Shown in pieces: positions 42,986 to 53,149 of a stretch of 64,000 bases of DNA. The stretch comes from Streptomyces sp. SJL17-4 (GTDB lineage: Bacteria; Actinomycetota; Actinomycetes; Streptomycetales; Streptomycetaceae), in contig NZ_CP104578.1 in the NCBI RefSeq assembly GCF_036826855.1, forward strand, positions 7,312,501 to 7,376,500. The letters run 5' to 3'. Position numbers and translations under genes: made by a program. Below the pieces are notes generated by a model. The model saw only the letters and a program-made list of their open reading frames with translations, did not search any database and was not told the origin of the DNA. Position 1 is the first letter of the stretch, and each line of letters starts with the position of its first letter.

Positions 42986-44699
42986 CCTGCACCGCGCCGT
43001 CTACGCCGATCTGTTCGGCCCCACCACCGGCGACCGTATCCGGCTCGCCGACACCGACCTCCTCGTCGAGATCGAGGAGGACCGCAGCGGCGGCCCGGGC
43101 CGCGCCGGCGACGAGGCCGTCTTCGGCGGTGGCAAGGTCATCCGCGAGTCCATGGGCCAGGCCCGTACCACCCGCGCCGAGGGCGCCCCCGACACGGTGA
43201 TCACCGGCGCCGTGATCATCGACCACTGGGGCGTCGTCAAGGCCGACATCGGCATCCGGGACGGCCGGATCACCGCCCTCGGCAAGGCCGGCAACCCCGA
43301 CACCATGGACGGTGTCCACCCCGGCCTCGTGATCGGCCCCGAGACCGAGATCATCGTCGGCAACGGCCGGATCGTCACCGCCGGCGCCGTCGACGCCCAC
43401 GTCCACTTCATCTCGCCGACCGTCGTCGAGCAGGCCCTCGCCACCGGCGTCACCACCCTCGTCGGCGGAGGTACGGGACCGGCCGAGGGCACCAAGGCGA
43501 CCACCGTCACCCCCGGCCCCTGGCACACGGCCCGGATGTTCGAGGCCCTGGACACCTTCCCCGTCAACATCGGTCTGCTCGGCAAGGGCAACACCATGTC
43601 CCGGGAGGCCATGCACTCCCAACTGCGCGGCGGAGCACTCGGATTCAAGATCCACGAGGACTGGGGCGCCACCCCCGCCGTCATCGACGCCTGCCTGGGC
43701 GTGTGCGAGGAGACGGGCGCCCAGCTCGCCATCCACACCGACACCCTGAACGAGGCGGGCTTCGTCGGCGACACCCTCGCCGCCATCGCCGGGCGAACCG
43801 TCCACGCGTACCACACGGAGGGCGCCGGCGGCGGGCACGCGCCCGACATCATCACGGTGGTCTCGGAGCCGTACATCCTGCCCAGCTCCACCAACCCGAC
43901 CCGGCCGCACACCGTCAACACCATCGAGGAACACCTCGACATGCTGATGGTCTGCCACCACCTCAACCCGGCGGTCCCCGAGGACCTCGCCTTCGCCGAG
44001 TCCCGGATCCGGCCCTCCACCATCGCCGCCGAGGACATCCTCCACGACCTCGGCGCCATCTCGATCATCTCCTCCGACTCCCAGGCCATGGGCCGCATCG
44101 GTGAGGTGATCATGCGCACCTGGCAGACCGCCCACGTCATGAAGAAGCGACGCGGCGCCCTGCCCGGGGACGGCCGCGCCGACAACCACCGCGCCCGCCG
44201 CTACGTCGCCAAGTACACGATCAACCCGGCCGTCGCCCAGGGCATGGACCACCTCATCGGCTCCGTCGAACCCGGCAAGCTCGCCGACCTGGTGCTGTGG
44301 GAACCCGCCTTCTTCGGGGTGAAGCCGCTCACCGTCCTCAAGGGCGGCCAGATCGCCTACGCGCAGATGGGCGACGCCAACGCCTCCATCCCCACCCCGC
44401 AGCCCGTCCTGCCCCGACCGATGTTCGGCGCGCTCGGAAAAGCGGCGGCGGCCGGTTCGGTCAACTTCGTCGCCCAGGCGGCGATCGAGGACGACATCGC
44501 GCAACGCCTCGGTGTGCACAAGGAGTTCACCGCGATCGGCAGCACCCGCCGGGTGTCCAAGGCGGACATGCGGGAGAACGACGCGATGCCCCGGGTCCAG
44601 GTCGACGCGGACACCTTCACGGTCACGATCGACGGCGAAGCGGTCGAACCCGCCCCCGCCGCCGAACTGCCCATGGCCCAGCGTTACTTCCTCTTCTGA
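42978..44699 (+). CDS. ureC: Urease subunit alpha (catalytic)
   Basis: 573 residues from GTG 42978, which has GAGGGGG upstream and gives [23 protein letters not shown] 42960 is an in-frame alternative. Nickel ligands and catalytic residues are all present: H141/H143 (DAHVHF), carbamylated lysine K224 (GFKIHEDWG), H253 (AIHTDTLNE), H279 ([12 protein letters not shown]), flap C326-H327 (MVCHHLN) and D367 (SSDSQAMGR). An active enzyme is expected. It overlaps ureB by 8 bp and meets ureF in a TGATG. Confidence 0.97.
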   Translation: MPDLHRAVYADLFGPTTGDRIRLADTDLLVEIEEDRSGGPGRAGDEAVFGGGKVIRESMGQARTTRAEGAPDTVITGAVIIDHWGVVKADIGIRDGRITALGKAGNPDTMDGVHPGLVIGPETEIIVGNGRIVTAGAVDAHVHFISPTVVEQALATGVTTLVGGGTGPAEGTKATTVTPGPWHTARMFEALDTFPVNIGLLGKGNTMSREAMHSQLRGGALGFKIHEDWGATPAVIDACLGVCEETGAQLAIHTDTLNEAGFVGDTLAAIAGRTVHAYHTEGAGGGHAPDIITVVSEPYILPSSTNPTRPHTVNTIEEHLDMLMVCHHLNPAVPEDLAFAESRIRPSTIAAEDILHDLGAISIISSDSQAMGRIGEVIMRTWQTAHVMKKRRGALPGDGRADNHRARRYVAKYTINPAVAQGMDHLIGSVEPGKLADLVLWEPAFFGVKPLTVLKGGQIAYAQMGDANASIPTPQPVLPRPMFGALGKAAAAGSVNFVAQAAIEDDIAQRLGVHKEFTAIGSTRRVSKADMRENDAMPRVQVDADTFTVTIDGEAVEPAPAAELPMAQRYFLF

Positions 44700-45382
44700 T
44701 GACACAGCCTCTTCCGACGGCCCAGCGCGCCGCGCTCCTCGTGCTCGCCGACGGGCGGTTCCCCGCCGGCGGGCACGCCCACTCCGGCGGCGCCGAGGCC
44801 GCCGTCAAGGCAGGACGGATCAAGGACGCCGCCGGACTCGAAGCCTTCTGCCGGGGGAGGCTGCACACCACCGGACTCACCTCCGCCGCGCTCGCCGCCG
44901 GGGCCGCGCACGGACTCGACCCGGAGGAACTCGACGCGGCCGCCGACGCCCGCACCCCCTCGCCCGCCCTGCGCGCCGCCGCCCGCAGACTCGGCCGGCA
45001 GATGATGCGCGCGGCCCGCGCCACCTGGCCCTGCGCCGAACTCGACGCGCTCGCCGCCGCGTTCCCGCGCGGCGCCCACCAGCCCGTCGTCCTCGGTGTC
45101 GCCGCCCGCGCCGCGGGGCTCGGACCCGCGGACGCCGCACACTGCGTCGCGTACGAGACCGTCAGCGGTCCCGCCACCGCCACGGTCCGACTGCTGAGCC
45201 TGGACCCCTTCCAGGCCACCGCCGTCCTCGCCCGACTCGCCCCCGCCATGGACCTGGTCGCCGAGGAAGCGGCGCGCGCCGCCCGGCAGGGCATCGACGC
45301 CCTGCCCGCGGCGTCGGCGCCCCTCCTCGACATCACCGCCGAACAGCACGCGTCCTGGCCCGTCCGCCTCTTCGCCTCCTGA
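44699..45382 (+). CDS. ureF: Urease accessory protein UreF
   Basis: 227 residues. It is a helical protein that, with UreD and UreG, inserts nickel into apo-urease. [24 protein letters not shown] and [23 protein letters not shown] match the family. The ATG overlaps the ureC stop in TGATG. Confidence 0.94.
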   Translation: MTQPLPTAQRAALLVLADGRFPAGGHAHSGGAEAAVKAGRIKDAAGLEAFCRGRLHTTGLTSAALAAGAAHGLDPEELDAAADARTPSPALRAAARRLGRQMMRAARATWPCAELDALAAAFPRGAHQPVVLGVAARAAGLGPADAAHCVAYETVSGPATATVRLLSLDPFQATAVLARLAPAMDLVAEEAARAARQGIDALPAASAPLLDITAEQHASWPVRLFAS

Positions 45383-45435
45383 GGACCCTCGCGTCCCGAG
45401 AAGCCCCGCACCCCGAGAACCACTGGAGCCGTCCC

Positions 45436-46113
45436 ATGCACCTCGACCACGGTCACGCCCACCACGGCGCCGTGTCCGCCGACGCCCACCGCCCCGACGG
45501 CACCCGCCGGGCCCTGCGCATCGGGCTCGGCGGACCGGTCGGCTCGGGCAAGACCGCCACCGTCGCCGCCCTCTGCCGGGCCCTGCGCGACACCCTCTCC
45601 CTCGCGGTCGTCACCAATGACATCTACACCCGGGAGGACGCCGAGTTCCTGCTCCGCAACGCCGTCCTGCCACCCGAGCGGATCCAGGCCGTGGAGACCG
45701 GCGCCTGCCCGCACACCGCCATCCGCGACGACATCTCCGCCAACCTCGAAGCCGTCGAGGAGCTCGAAGACACCGTTGGTCCGCTCGACCTCATCCTCAT
45801 CGAGTCCGGCGGCGACAACCTCACCGCCACCTTCTCCAAGGGACTCGTCGACGCCCAGATCTTCGTGATCGACGTGGCCGGCGGCGACGACATCCCGCGC
45901 AAGGGCGGCCCCGGCGTCACCACCGCCGACCTCCTCGTCGTCAACAAGACCGACCTCGCCCCGTACGTGGGCTCCGACCTGGAGCGGATGGCACGCGACG
46001 CCGAGGAGCAGCGAGGCGAGCTGCCCGTCGCCTTCACGTCGTTGCGCGCCGAGGACGGCGTCGCCCCGGTCGCCGACTGGGTCCGGGCCCGGCTCGGGGC
46101 ATGGACCGCGTGA
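45436..46113 (+). CDS. ureG: Urease accessory GTPase UreG with His-rich N-terminus
   Basis: 225 residues. GTPase P-loop GGPVGSGKT at 32-40, [14 protein letters not shown], the metal-binding Cys-Pro-His in [13 protein letters not shown], and [10 protein letters not shown]. It drives GTP-dependent nickel delivery. The first 18 residues hold six histidines ([10 protein letters not shown]...), a likely nickel store. No ureE chaperone gene is present in the cluster. Confidence 0.96.
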   Translation: MHLDHGHAHHGAVSADAHRPDGTRRALRIGLGGPVGSGKTATVAALCRALRDTLSLAVVTNDIYTREDAEFLLRNAVLPPERIQAVETGACPHTAIRDDISANLEAVEELEDTVGPLDLILIESGGDNLTATFSKGLVDAQIFVIDVAGGDDIPRKGGPGVTTADLLVVNKTDLAPYVGSDLERMARDAEEQRGELPVAFTSLRAEDGVAPVADWVRARLGAWTA

Positions 46114-46853
46114 GCCTGCGCGCCACCGCCCGGATCGCCGCCGACGCCGACGGCGGCCTGCCGCTGCTGGTGAGCGACGGGCCCCTCGCCCTGCGCCGGA
46201 CCAGGGCCTCCGGTCCGTACACCCGGGTCACCGTCGTCGGGGCGATGAGCGCGCCCCTCGGCGGTGACCGGCTCGCCGTCGAGACCGAGGTACGGGACGG
46301 GGCCCGGCTCCTGGTCGACTCGGCCGCCGCCACCCTCGCCCTGCCGGGCCGGGGCGCCGAGCCCGCCGCGTACGACGTCCGGATCGGCGTCGGCGAGGGC
46401 GCGGTGCTCCGCTGGCTGCCCGAGCAGGTGGTCTCCGTGCACGGCTCCGACCTGCGGATGCGGACCGTCGTCGAACTCGCCGCCACGGCCCGGCTGGTCC
46501 TCCGCGAGGAACAGATCCTCGGCCGGCACGGCGAACCGCCCGGCACCCTCGTCACCCGCCTCACCGTCCGCCGCGCCGGGCGTCCCCTCCTCGACCAGGA
46601 GCTGGCCTTCGGCCCCGGCGCCCCCGGCGGCTGGGACGGTGGCGCGGTCCTCGGTGGTCACCGGGCCACCGGGCAACTCCTCGTCGTCGACCCGGCGTTC
46701 GCGGAGAAGCCGGTACGGCCACGGCTGATCGGCGAGCACGCCGCTGTCACCCCCCTCGCGGGACCCGCGGCCCTCGCCACCGCCGTCGCCCCGGACGCTC
46801 TCGCGGTGCGGCGCCTGCTCGACACGGCTCTGTCCGAACTAGCCCCGTTCTGA
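46101..46853 (+). CDS. ureD: Urease accessory protein UreD/UreH
   Basis: 250 residues from ATG 46101, overlapping ureG by 13 bp. Conserved blocks [29 protein letters not shown] and [18 protein letters not shown] fit UreD, the scaffold that binds apo-urease and channels nickel from UreG via UreF. Last gene of the operon. Confidence 0.93.
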   Translation: MDRVSLRATARIAADADGGLPLLVSDGPLALRRTRASGPYTRVTVVGAMSAPLGGDRLAVETEVRDGARLLVDSAAATLALPGRGAEPAAYDVRIGVGEGAVLRWLPEQVVSVHGSDLRMRTVVELAATARLVLREEQILGRHGEPPGTLVTRLTVRRAGRPLLDQELAFGPGAPGGWDGGAVLGGHRATGQLLVVDPAFAEKPVRPRLIGEHAAVTPLAGPAALATAVAPDALAVRRLLDTALSELAPF

Positions 46854-46873
46854 CCGAATCTGGCCGAATCCGT

Positions 46874-46903
46874 GTGACCTGCCGGAGGTCACCGCTCAGC
46901 GGT
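46874..46903 (+). terminator. Short inverted repeats after the urease operon
   Basis: GTGACCT-N5-AGGTCAC (46874-46892) and, next to it, ACCGCT-C-AGCGGT (46891-46903). They lie 21 bp beyond ureD. They could be a weak terminator or operators for the secreted peptidase gene downstream. Confidence 0.4.
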
Positions 46904-47043
46904 ACACCGTTCACCGGTTATTGGTTCGGCAAAGAAACACGTGTTCGCCCTTTCATCGGGAGCCTCCGGGACGAAAGGATCCCCCGGACAGCCAACACAC
47001 AGCGCCGCCACGGGGGGTGGCGCTCATCCTGGGGGAGTTCACG

Positions 47044-48624
47044 TTGAGACGTACGGCAGTGCTCGGCTCGGCCGGCACCCTGATAGCGGGCACGCTCGTC
47101 GCGGGCGCGCTCGCGGCCCCGGCGGCGAACGCCGACAGCAACCGTCACCTGCGCGACGCCGAGTCGATCGGCGTCGCCGTCGCCGCGGCGCGGGCCGCCC
47201 AGACGGGCATCGACTGGCAGGACTGTCCGGCCGACTGGGGCCTGGAGAAGCCGATCCAGTGCGGCTGGGTCACAGTCCCCGTCGACTACGCGAAGCCCGA
47301 CGGCAAGAAGATCAAGATCGCGGTCGACCGGATCAACGCCACCGGCACCCCCGCCGAGCGCCAGGGCGCGCTCCTCTACAACCCGGGCGGCCCCGGCGGC
47401 TCCGGCCTGCGCTTCCCGCGCCGGGTCACCACCAAGAACGCCATCTGGGCGGGCGCCGCCAAGGCCTACGACTTCGTGGGCTTCGACCCGCGCGGCGTCG
47501 GCAAGTCGGCCCCCATCTCCTGCGTCGACCCGAGCGAGTTCGTCAAGGGCCCCAAGCTCGACCCGGTCCCCGACAGCGAGGCAGACAAGCGCGCGCAGCG
47601 CAAGCTCGCCGCCGAGTACGCCCAGGGCTGTGCCGAGAAGAGCGGCGACATGCTGCCCTTCATGAACACGCCCAACACCGCGCGTGACCTCGACGTCATC
47701 CGCGCCGCCCTCGGCGAGAAGAAGCTCAACTTCGTCGGCGTCTCCTACGGCACCTACCTCGGTGCGGTCTACGGCACCCTCTTCCCCACCCACGTCCGCC
47801 GCATGGTCCTCGACAGCGTCGTGAACCCGTCGACGCGCAAGATCTGGTACGAGGTCAACCTCGACCAGGACATCGCCTTCGAGGGCCGGCTCAAGGACTG
47901 GATGACCTGGGTCGCCCAGAACGATGCGACCTATCACCTCGGCGACACCCTGGCGGAGGTCCAGCAGCAGTGGGTGACGCTGCGCGCCGCCGCCAAGAAG
48001 GCGCCCCTCGGCGGCAAGGTCGGCCCGGCCGAGCTCATCGGCTTCTTCCAGAACGCCCCCTACTACGACTCCATGTGGGCACCGGTGGCCGAGGCCTGGA
48101 GCGCCTACGCCGCGGGTGACCCGCAGCCGCTCATCGACAACGCGGCTTCCGACCCCACCGACACCGCGGGCAACGCCGCCTCGGAGAACGGCAACGCCGT
48201 CTACACCGCGGTCGAGTGCGCCGACGCCCCCTGGCCCACCAGCTGGAAGAAGTGGGACCGGGACAACAGCCGGCTCCACCAGCAGTACCCCTTCATGACC
48301 TGGGCCAACGCATGGATGAACCTGCCGTGCGCCACCTGGTCCGCGCCGCGCCAGCGCCCGACCGAGGTGAAGACCGGCAAGGGCCTGCCGCCGGTGCTCA
48401 TCGCCCAGTCCGAGCGCGACGCCGCCACCCCGTACGCCGGCGCCGTCGAGCTGCACAAGCGGTTCAAGGGCTCGCGCCTGATCACCGAGAAGGACGCCGG
48501 CTCGCACGGCATCACCGGCCTGGTCAACCCGTGCCTCAACACCAAGGTCGAGGCCTACCTGCTGACCGGCAAGCTGGACGCCAGGGACCAGACCTGCGCC
48601 CCGCACGCCACCCCGAAGCCGTGA
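47044..48624 (+). CDS. Secreted alpha/beta hydrolase, tripeptidyl aminopeptidase type
   Basis: 526 residues from TTG 47044, which has an excellent GGGGGAG six bases upstream; in-frame codons before it have no such site. A signal peptide (LRRTAVLGSAGTLIAGTLVAGALAAPAANA) is followed by the S33 hydrolase domain. The oxyanion region is LLYNPGGPGGSG, the nucleophile S234 in GVSYGTYLG, and the late Asp and His in SERDAATPYAGA and DAGSHGIT. It cleaves tripeptides from extracellular peptides and resembles Streptomyces Tap/SlpD-like enzymes. Confidence 0.92.
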   Translation: MRRTAVLGSAGTLIAGTLVAGALAAPAANADSNRHLRDAESIGVAVAAARAAQTGIDWQDCPADWGLEKPIQCGWVTVPVDYAKPDGKKIKIAVDRINATGTPAERQGALLYNPGGPGGSGLRFPRRVTTKNAIWAGAAKAYDFVGFDPRGVGKSAPISCVDPSEFVKGPKLDPVPDSEADKRAQRKLAAEYAQGCAEKSGDMLPFMNTPNTARDLDVIRAALGEKKLNFVGVSYGTYLGAVYGTLFPTHVRRMVLDSVVNPSTRKIWYEVNLDQDIAFEGRLKDWMTWVAQNDATYHLGDTLAEVQQQWVTLRAAAKKAPLGGKVGPAELIGFFQNAPYYDSMWAPVAEAWSAYAAGDPQPLIDNAASDPTDTAGNAASENGNAVYTAVECADAPWPTSWKKWDRDNSRLHQQYPFMTWANAWMNLPCATWSAPRQRPTEVKTGKGLPPVLIAQSERDAATPYAGAVELHKRFKGSRLITEKDAGSHGITGLVNPCLNTKVEAYLLTGKLDARDQTCAPHATPKP

Positions 48625-48691
48625 CCCGCTGACGGCCCGGTGAGGGGAGGGACAGCCGTCCCTCCCCTCACCCGTCCTCCCCTCGCTCGTG

Positions 48692-49729
48692 TCACCCCCG
48701 CGACGCCAGCCAGGCGTCCTCCGCCGCGTAGTCGAAGAAGTCCACCCCGTACTTCGCGAGACCCGGGAAGGCCTCCCGCCAGTCCCGGCCCGCCACCCGC
48801 TCGGTCAGCCACGCGACCGTCTCCGGCAGCGAATCGGCGTACGACACCACCGGCCGGTACCCCAACTCCCGCTCCGCCGCCGCCATGTCGTAGACCACGG
48901 GCCGCGGAGCCGTCCACGGGGTCGACCCCACGACGTCCTGCGGCGGTGCGCCCTCGATCAGCACCGCCTCACTGCTGACACCCATGACCGCGTCGATCGC
49001 CGCCCCGATCTCCGCCACCGTCGGCGCCTCCGGGTCCCCGCCGTTGAGCACCCGGCTGCCCGGCTTCGCCGCCGCCAGCCGGACGAGCTCCGCGAGGTTG
49101 TCCACGTGCACCGGGTGGAACCGCGAGGCCCCGCCGTACGCCAGCGGGCGCACCGGCCGACCGTCGAGCGCCCGCTTCACGAACCACAGCTCCCGCGGAC
49201 CCGGGGAGTACGGCCCGTGGATCGCCCCGGCCCGCAGCACCGTCGTCGGCAGGGCGTCGCCCGCCGCGAGCAACTCCCGCTCCAGCGCCACCTTCCGCGT
49301 GCCGTACGTGCCGTCGCCGGGCGCCACCGTCCGCCAGTCCTCCGGGATCGGCAGCGGATAGTCGGGGAAGCCGTCCGGCCGGTCCTGCGTGTCGAAGCTG
49401 CGCCCCCGCTCGTCCTCGTACACGGCGCCGCTGGACACCACCACCGCCGAACCGATCCGGTCCGCGAGCCCCGTCAGCTGCCGGCCGTGCCCGGCGTCGT
49501 ACGCCACGATGTCCACCAGCACATCGCAGCCGTCGCCCAGTCCCGCCGCGAGCGCGCCCTCCTCGGTCCGGTCCAGCGCCACCGACCGGACCTCGGCCGG
49601 CCACCTCTCGTCCCTGCCGCCGCCCCGCGAGGCGGCCGTCACCTCCCAGCCGTCCGCGGCGAGCGCCCGCACGGCCGCCCGCCCCACCTGTCCCGATCCA
49701 CCCAGCACGAACGCGGTTCCCTTGGTCAT
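48692..49729 (-). CDS. NAD-dependent epimerase/dehydratase family protein
   Basis: 345 residues from ATG 49729. The Rossmann motif FVLGGSGQVGRAAVRAL is at the N-terminus; TYGTRKVALERELL carries the YxxxK active-site pair, and VVVSSGAVYEDERG the Ser/Thr. An extended SDR; the substrate is probably a nucleotide sugar or similar, not determinable here. Confidence 0.88.
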   Translation of the reverse strand: MTKGTAFVLGGSGQVGRAAVRALAADGWEVTAASRGGGRDERWPAEVRSVALDRTEEGALAAGLGDGCDVLVDIVAYDAGHGRQLTGLADRIGSAVVVSSGAVYEDERGRSFDTQDRPDGFPDYPLPIPEDWRTVAPGDGTYGTRKVALERELLAAGDALPTTVLRAGAIHGPYSPGPRELWFVKRALDGRPVRPLAYGGASRFHPVHVDNLAELVRLAAAKPGSRVLNGGDPEAPTVAEIGAAIDAVMGVSSEAVLIEGAPPQDVVGSTPWTAPRPVVYDMAAAERELGYRPVVSYADSLPETVAWLTERVAGRDWREAFPGLAKYGVDFFDYAAEDAWLASRG

Positions 49730-49841
49730 GAGAGTGACGCTACGACCGTCCGGTGCGGCGGCCCAGCGGGTTGCGCCGAGCGCGGATCCGCTCAGAGCGT
49801 TCCCGGCGGGGGAACTTCCCGCCACGGGTTCAGCCACGGGT

Positions 49842-50525
49842 TCAGCCGTCGGCCTCCGCCGCCTTCACCACCGCCGCGTAGTCGTCCACGTACTCCTGCC
49901 CGGACAGCCGGAGGATCTCGTACATGATCTCGTCCGTCACCGCGCGGACCACCGCCCTCTCGCCCGCCGACCCGGCGAAGCGGGAGAAGTCCAGCGGCGC
50001 CCCGAACCGGATGGTGACCCGGCGGATCCTCGGCACGACCTTCCCCGGCGGCTGGATCTCGAAGGTCCCCACCATCGCGCAGGGCACCACCGGCACCCCG
50101 GCCGTCAGCGCCATCACCGCCACGCCCACCTTCCCCTTGTAGAGCCGCCCGTCGTGCGAGCGCGTCCCCTCCGGGTAGATGCCGAGCAGCTCTCCCCGGT
50201 CGAGCACCCCGAGGCCCTCCCGGATCGCCGCCTTCCCGGCCTCCTTGCCCGAACGGTCGACCGGGATCTGCCCGGCCGCCCGGAAGAAGGCGGCCGTGAG
50301 CCGGCCCTTGATCCCCGGCCCCGTGAAGTACTCCTGCTTGGCGAGGAAGGTGATCCGCCGGTCGAGCACGACCGGCATCAGGAAGTGGTCGGAGAAGGAG
50401 AGGTGATTACCCGCGACGATCGCCGCACCCTCCTCCGGGATGTGTTCGAGCCCCTCGATCCGGGGCCGGAAGAGCAGCTTCAGGAGCGGTCCCAGCAGTA
50501 CGTACTTCATCAGGTGGTAGAACAC
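49842..50525 (-). CDS. 1-acyl-sn-glycerol-3-phosphate acyltransferase (PlsC-like)
   Basis: 227 residues from GTG 50525 (MFYHLMKYVLLGPLLKLLFRP). The acyltransferase motifs are IVAGNHLSFSDHFLMP (NHxxxxD), GQIPVDRSG and IYPEGTRSHDG. It makes phosphatidic acid or acylates a related lipid at the membrane. A longer upstream frame overlaps the divergent lipoprotein gene and is rejected. Confidence 0.92.
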   Translation of the reverse strand: MFYHLMKYVLLGPLLKLLFRPRIEGLEHIPEEGAAIVAGNHLSFSDHFLMPVVLDRRITFLAKQEYFTGPGIKGRLTAAFFRAAGQIPVDRSGKEAGKAAIREGLGVLDRGELLGIYPEGTRSHDGRLYKGKVGVAVMALTAGVPVVPCAMVGTFEIQPPGKVVPRIRRVTIRFGAPLDFSRFAGSAGERAVVRAVTDEIMYEILRLSGQEYVDDYAAVVKAAEADG

Positions 50526-50604
50526 CCGCGACCCCCGTTCGTCGTCCGTCAAGCCCGTTGTATCCGTGCGCGGGCCCGTGGTCCACTGGTGGGGGAGCGT
50601 CACC

Positions 50605-51636
50605 ATGACCGGCGAGCGCGGAGCCAGGCGCCCCGGCCGCGTCCTCACCGCGCTGCTGTGCGCGGTGACGGCGGCCGGGCTGTACGGCTGCTCCGACTCG
50701 GGCCCGCCGGAGCCGGCCCCCACGCCGACGCCCGCGCCCGCCACCACGACACCCGCGCCCACCCCGACGCCCCCCGCCCCGACCGGCCTGTCCCCGTTCA
50801 CCGGGCTCCCGGCACGGTCCGGCCCCGTCCTCGCCGTCAAGATCGACAACGTGGCCGCGGCCCGCCCCCACACCGGGCTCGGTACCGCCGATCTCGTCTA
50901 CGTCGAACAGGTCGAGGGCGGTGCGACCCGGCTCCTCGCCGTGTACTCCTCCCGCCTCCCCGAGCTGGTCGGACCCGTCCGCAGCGCCCGCGAGTCCGAC
51001 ATAGAGCTGCTCGGCACCTTCGGCCGGCCGGTCCTCGCCTACTCCGGGGCACAGTCCGCCCTGAACCCGCTGCTGAGCGCCGCGCCGCTCCACCCCGTCA
51101 CCGAGACCACCAGCCCCGGCGCCTTCCGGCGCTCCCCGGACCGGGCCGCCCCGTACAACCTCTACCTGCGCCCCGAACGGGCCCTCGCCACCGTCCCGGA
51201 GCCCCAGAACGCCCGGGACATCGGCTTCCGTTTCGGCCCCGCCCCGGCGGGAGGCACCCCGGTCGACTCCGAGACCGTCCGCTACCCGGCGGCCCGCTAC
51301 ACCTTCACCTGGTCCGCCTCCGACCGGACCTGGCGGGTGGCGATGGACGGCCGCGCGGCACGCGCCACCGACACGGGACCCCTGGCCCCGTCGACCGTGG
51401 TCGTCCAGCGCGTCGCCGTCCGCTCCTCCGGCTTCCGCGACGTCACCGGCGCGGTCTCCCCGTACACCGAGACCGTCGGGAACGGCACCGCGCTCGTCCT
51501 GCGCGACGGGCGCGCGCACGAGGCCCGCTGGTCCCGTACGTCGGCGACGTCGGGCACCACGTTCACGACCCCGGGCGGCGAGCCGCTGGCCTTCGCACCG
51601 GGACAGGTCTGGGTGGTCCTCGCACCACGCGGCTGA
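50605..51636 (+). CDS. DUF3048 domain-containing lipoprotein
   Basis: 343 residues from ATG 50605, with GGGGGAG seven bases upstream. A signal peptide with lipobox AGLYGC (Cys29) is followed by a Pro/Thr repeat spacer (PAPTPTPAPATTTPAPTPTP) and the DUF3048 N- and C-terminal domains (VKIDNVAAARPHTGLGTADLVYVEQVEGG; AYSGAQSALNPLL). The role is unknown; homologues are widespread wall-facing lipoproteins (YerB-like). Confidence 0.92.
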   Translation: MTGERGARRPGRVLTALLCAVTAAGLYGCSDSGPPEPAPTPTPAPATTTPAPTPTPPAPTGLSPFTGLPARSGPVLAVKIDNVAAARPHTGLGTADLVYVEQVEGGATRLLAVYSSRLPELVGPVRSARESDIELLGTFGRPVLAYSGAQSALNPLLSAAPLHPVTETTSPGAFRRSPDRAAPYNLYLRPERALATVPEPQNARDIGFRFGPAPAGGTPVDSETVRYPAARYTFTWSASDRTWRVAMDGRAARATDTGPLAPSTVVVQRVAVRSSGFRDVTGAVSPYTETVGNGTALVLRDGRAHEARWSRTSATSGTTFTTPGGEPLAFAPGQVWVVLAPRG

Positions 51637-51689
51637 GCGCGCGAGGCCGCAGCGCGCGGCGGGAGTGCGCCGCGGGCGATCGGGCCGAC

Positions 51690-51902
51690 TCAGGGGCTCG
51701 CCGGCCCAGGGCCCGACGGCGGGCGGCCGCGCGGTCCCGCCGGGCTCGCGCTGTCCGACGCGGCCAGGCCGATCGTCGCCACGACGAGCACCACCGAGCC
51801 GAACCAGAGCCAGCCACTGCTGCCGAGCGCCACCGTGTAGGCCGTCGTGAGCACCACCGCGGCGCAGGTGAGCACCGCCATCGTCTTCGTGCCACCGGAC
51901 AT
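51690..51902 (-). CDS. Small two-helix membrane protein
   Basis: 70 residues: two hydrophobic segments (MAVLTCAAVVLTTAYTVAL; WFGSVVLVVATIGLAA) and a Pro/Gly/Ser-rich cytoplasmic or external tail. No family recognised. Start ATG 51902. Codon bias fits a real gene but the size leaves some doubt. Confidence 0.6.
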   Translation of the reverse strand: MSGGTKTMAVLTCAAVVLTTAYTVALGSSGWLWFGSVVLVVATIGLAASDSASPAGPRGRPPSGPGPASP

Positions 51903-52012
51903 CAGTCCGCCCTCCTCCCGACCGAGGTCGTGGAAGCCGTCCAGGCCATCGTGACCCCCCGAGAGGGGCGCGCGCTACTCCCCGGACGCTCCGGCGTGCG
52001 CCGGAAACGGAA

Positions 52013-52058
52013 CCGGGCCCGGCGCCGGACCCCGTACGAGGTCCCGCGCCGGGCCCGG
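52013..52058 (-). terminator. Strong terminator after the CtaG-like gene
   Basis: 13-bp stem CCGGGCCCGGCGC / GCGCCGGGCCCGG with inner GGACC/GGTCC pairing. On the minus strand it is followed by TTCCGTTTCC, 29 bp past the stop at 52087. Confidence 0.85.
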
Positions 52059-52086
52059 AAAGGGGCCGTTCACCGCACGCCGAGCG

Positions 52087-53034
52087 TCACCGCCGGGTCT
52101 GGAGCGAGGCGAGGTACGCGTTGTACGCCTCCAGCTCCTTGTCGCCGTCCCGGTCGGCGGCCCTGTCCTGGCGGACCGCCTGCCGCTGCTCGGAGTGGTA
52201 CCACTGGTAGACCAGCGCGATCAGCACGAGCACCGACGGGATCTCGCTGAACGCCCAGGCGATGCCGCCCGCCGCGTTCTGGTCGGTGAGCGCGTCGATC
52301 CCCAGCGAGGCCGGCGGGTTCGCGTACGCCTTGACCATCGGCTCCGAGGCCATCATCAGCGCGATGCCGAAGAAGGCGTGGAACGGCATGCCCGCGAAGA
52401 GCTCCAGCATCCGCATCACATAACCCGGCCGGTGCGGGCCAGGGTCGACGCCCATGATCGGCCAGAAGAAGACCACGCCCACCATCAGGAAGTGGACCAT
52501 CATCCCGATGTGGCCCGGCTTCGAGCCCATCAGGAAGTCGAAGAGCGGCGTGAAGTAGAGCGCGTACAGGCTCGCGATGAACATCGGGATCGTGAAGCCG
52601 GGGTGCGTGATCACCTTCATGTACCGGCTGTGCAGCAGCTTGAGCAGCAGCTCGCGCGGCCCGGTCGAGCCCCGGCCCGCCACCGGCAGCGCGCGCAGGG
52701 CCAGCGTCACCGGTGCGCCGAGCAGCAGCAGGATCGGCGACAGCATGGAGATCACCATGTGCTGCACCATGTGCACGCTGAACATGACCATGCCGTAGTC
52801 GTTGAGCTTGGTGCACATGACGAGCGCGATGGTCAGCACGCCGACCGTGAAGAACACCGTCCGGCTCACCGGCCACGCGTCCCCGCGCCGCCGCAGCCGC
52901 GCCACGCCCCAGCCGTACAGACCGAGCGCCGCGAGGCAGCCGATCAGGAAGAACAGGTCGGGAGAGAACTCCAGGCCCCGTCCCAGCGTGAACGGCGGCA
53001 GATCCGTGGTCATGCCGTGCCCGCTGTGATCCAT
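52087..53034 (-). CDS. Cytochrome c oxidase assembly protein, caa3 CtaG-type
   Basis: 315 residues from ATG 53034 (MDHSGHGMTTDLPPFTLGRGLEF). Seven or so membrane segments, with conserved histidines in MVMFSVHMVQHMVISMLSPILLLLGAPV and GMMVHFLMVGVVFFWP. The His/Met-rich N-terminus (MDHSGHGM) may bind copper. The family assists copper loading of terminal oxidase. A terminator lies on both sides, so it is monocistronic. Confidence 0.9.
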   Translation of the reverse strand: MDHSGHGMTTDLPPFTLGRGLEFSPDLFFLIGCLAALGLYGWGVARLRRRGDAWPVSRTVFFTVGVLTIALVMCTKLNDYGMVMFSVHMVQHMVISMLSPILLLLGAPVTLALRALPVAGRGSTGPRELLLKLLHSRYMKVITHPGFTIPMFIASLYALYFTPLFDFLMGSKPGHIGMMVHFLMVGVVFFWPIMGVDPGPHRPGYVMRMLELFAGMPFHAFFGIALMMASEPMVKAYANPPASLGIDALTDQNAAGGIAWAFSEIPSVLVLIALVYQWYHSEQRQAVRQDRAADRDGDKELEAYNAYLASLQTRR

Positions 53035-53085
53035 CGTGTGTACTCCTGGAGCCCGATTCGCGCTTGTTGTCCGCACCAGACTAGA

Positions 53086-53119
53086 ACCGCCCCCGGCCGC
53101 GACTGCGACCGGGGGCGGT
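53086..53119 (-). terminator. Terminator after pfkA
   Basis: 11-bp stem ACCGCCCCCGG / CCGGGGGCGGT with a 12-nt loop, 31 bp beyond the pfkA stop. Confidence 0.85.
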
Positions 53120-53149
53120 GTCACGCGCACGCGTGCGTACCGACGTGCG

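Noticed and set aside
42738..44705. 655-codon minus-strand frame opposite ureC
   Set aside because: Shadow of ureC, whose active-site residues are all intact.
53086..53119. CRISPR-like or repeat array
   Set aside because: Single hairpins only; no regularly spaced repeats with spacers were found anywhere in the window.
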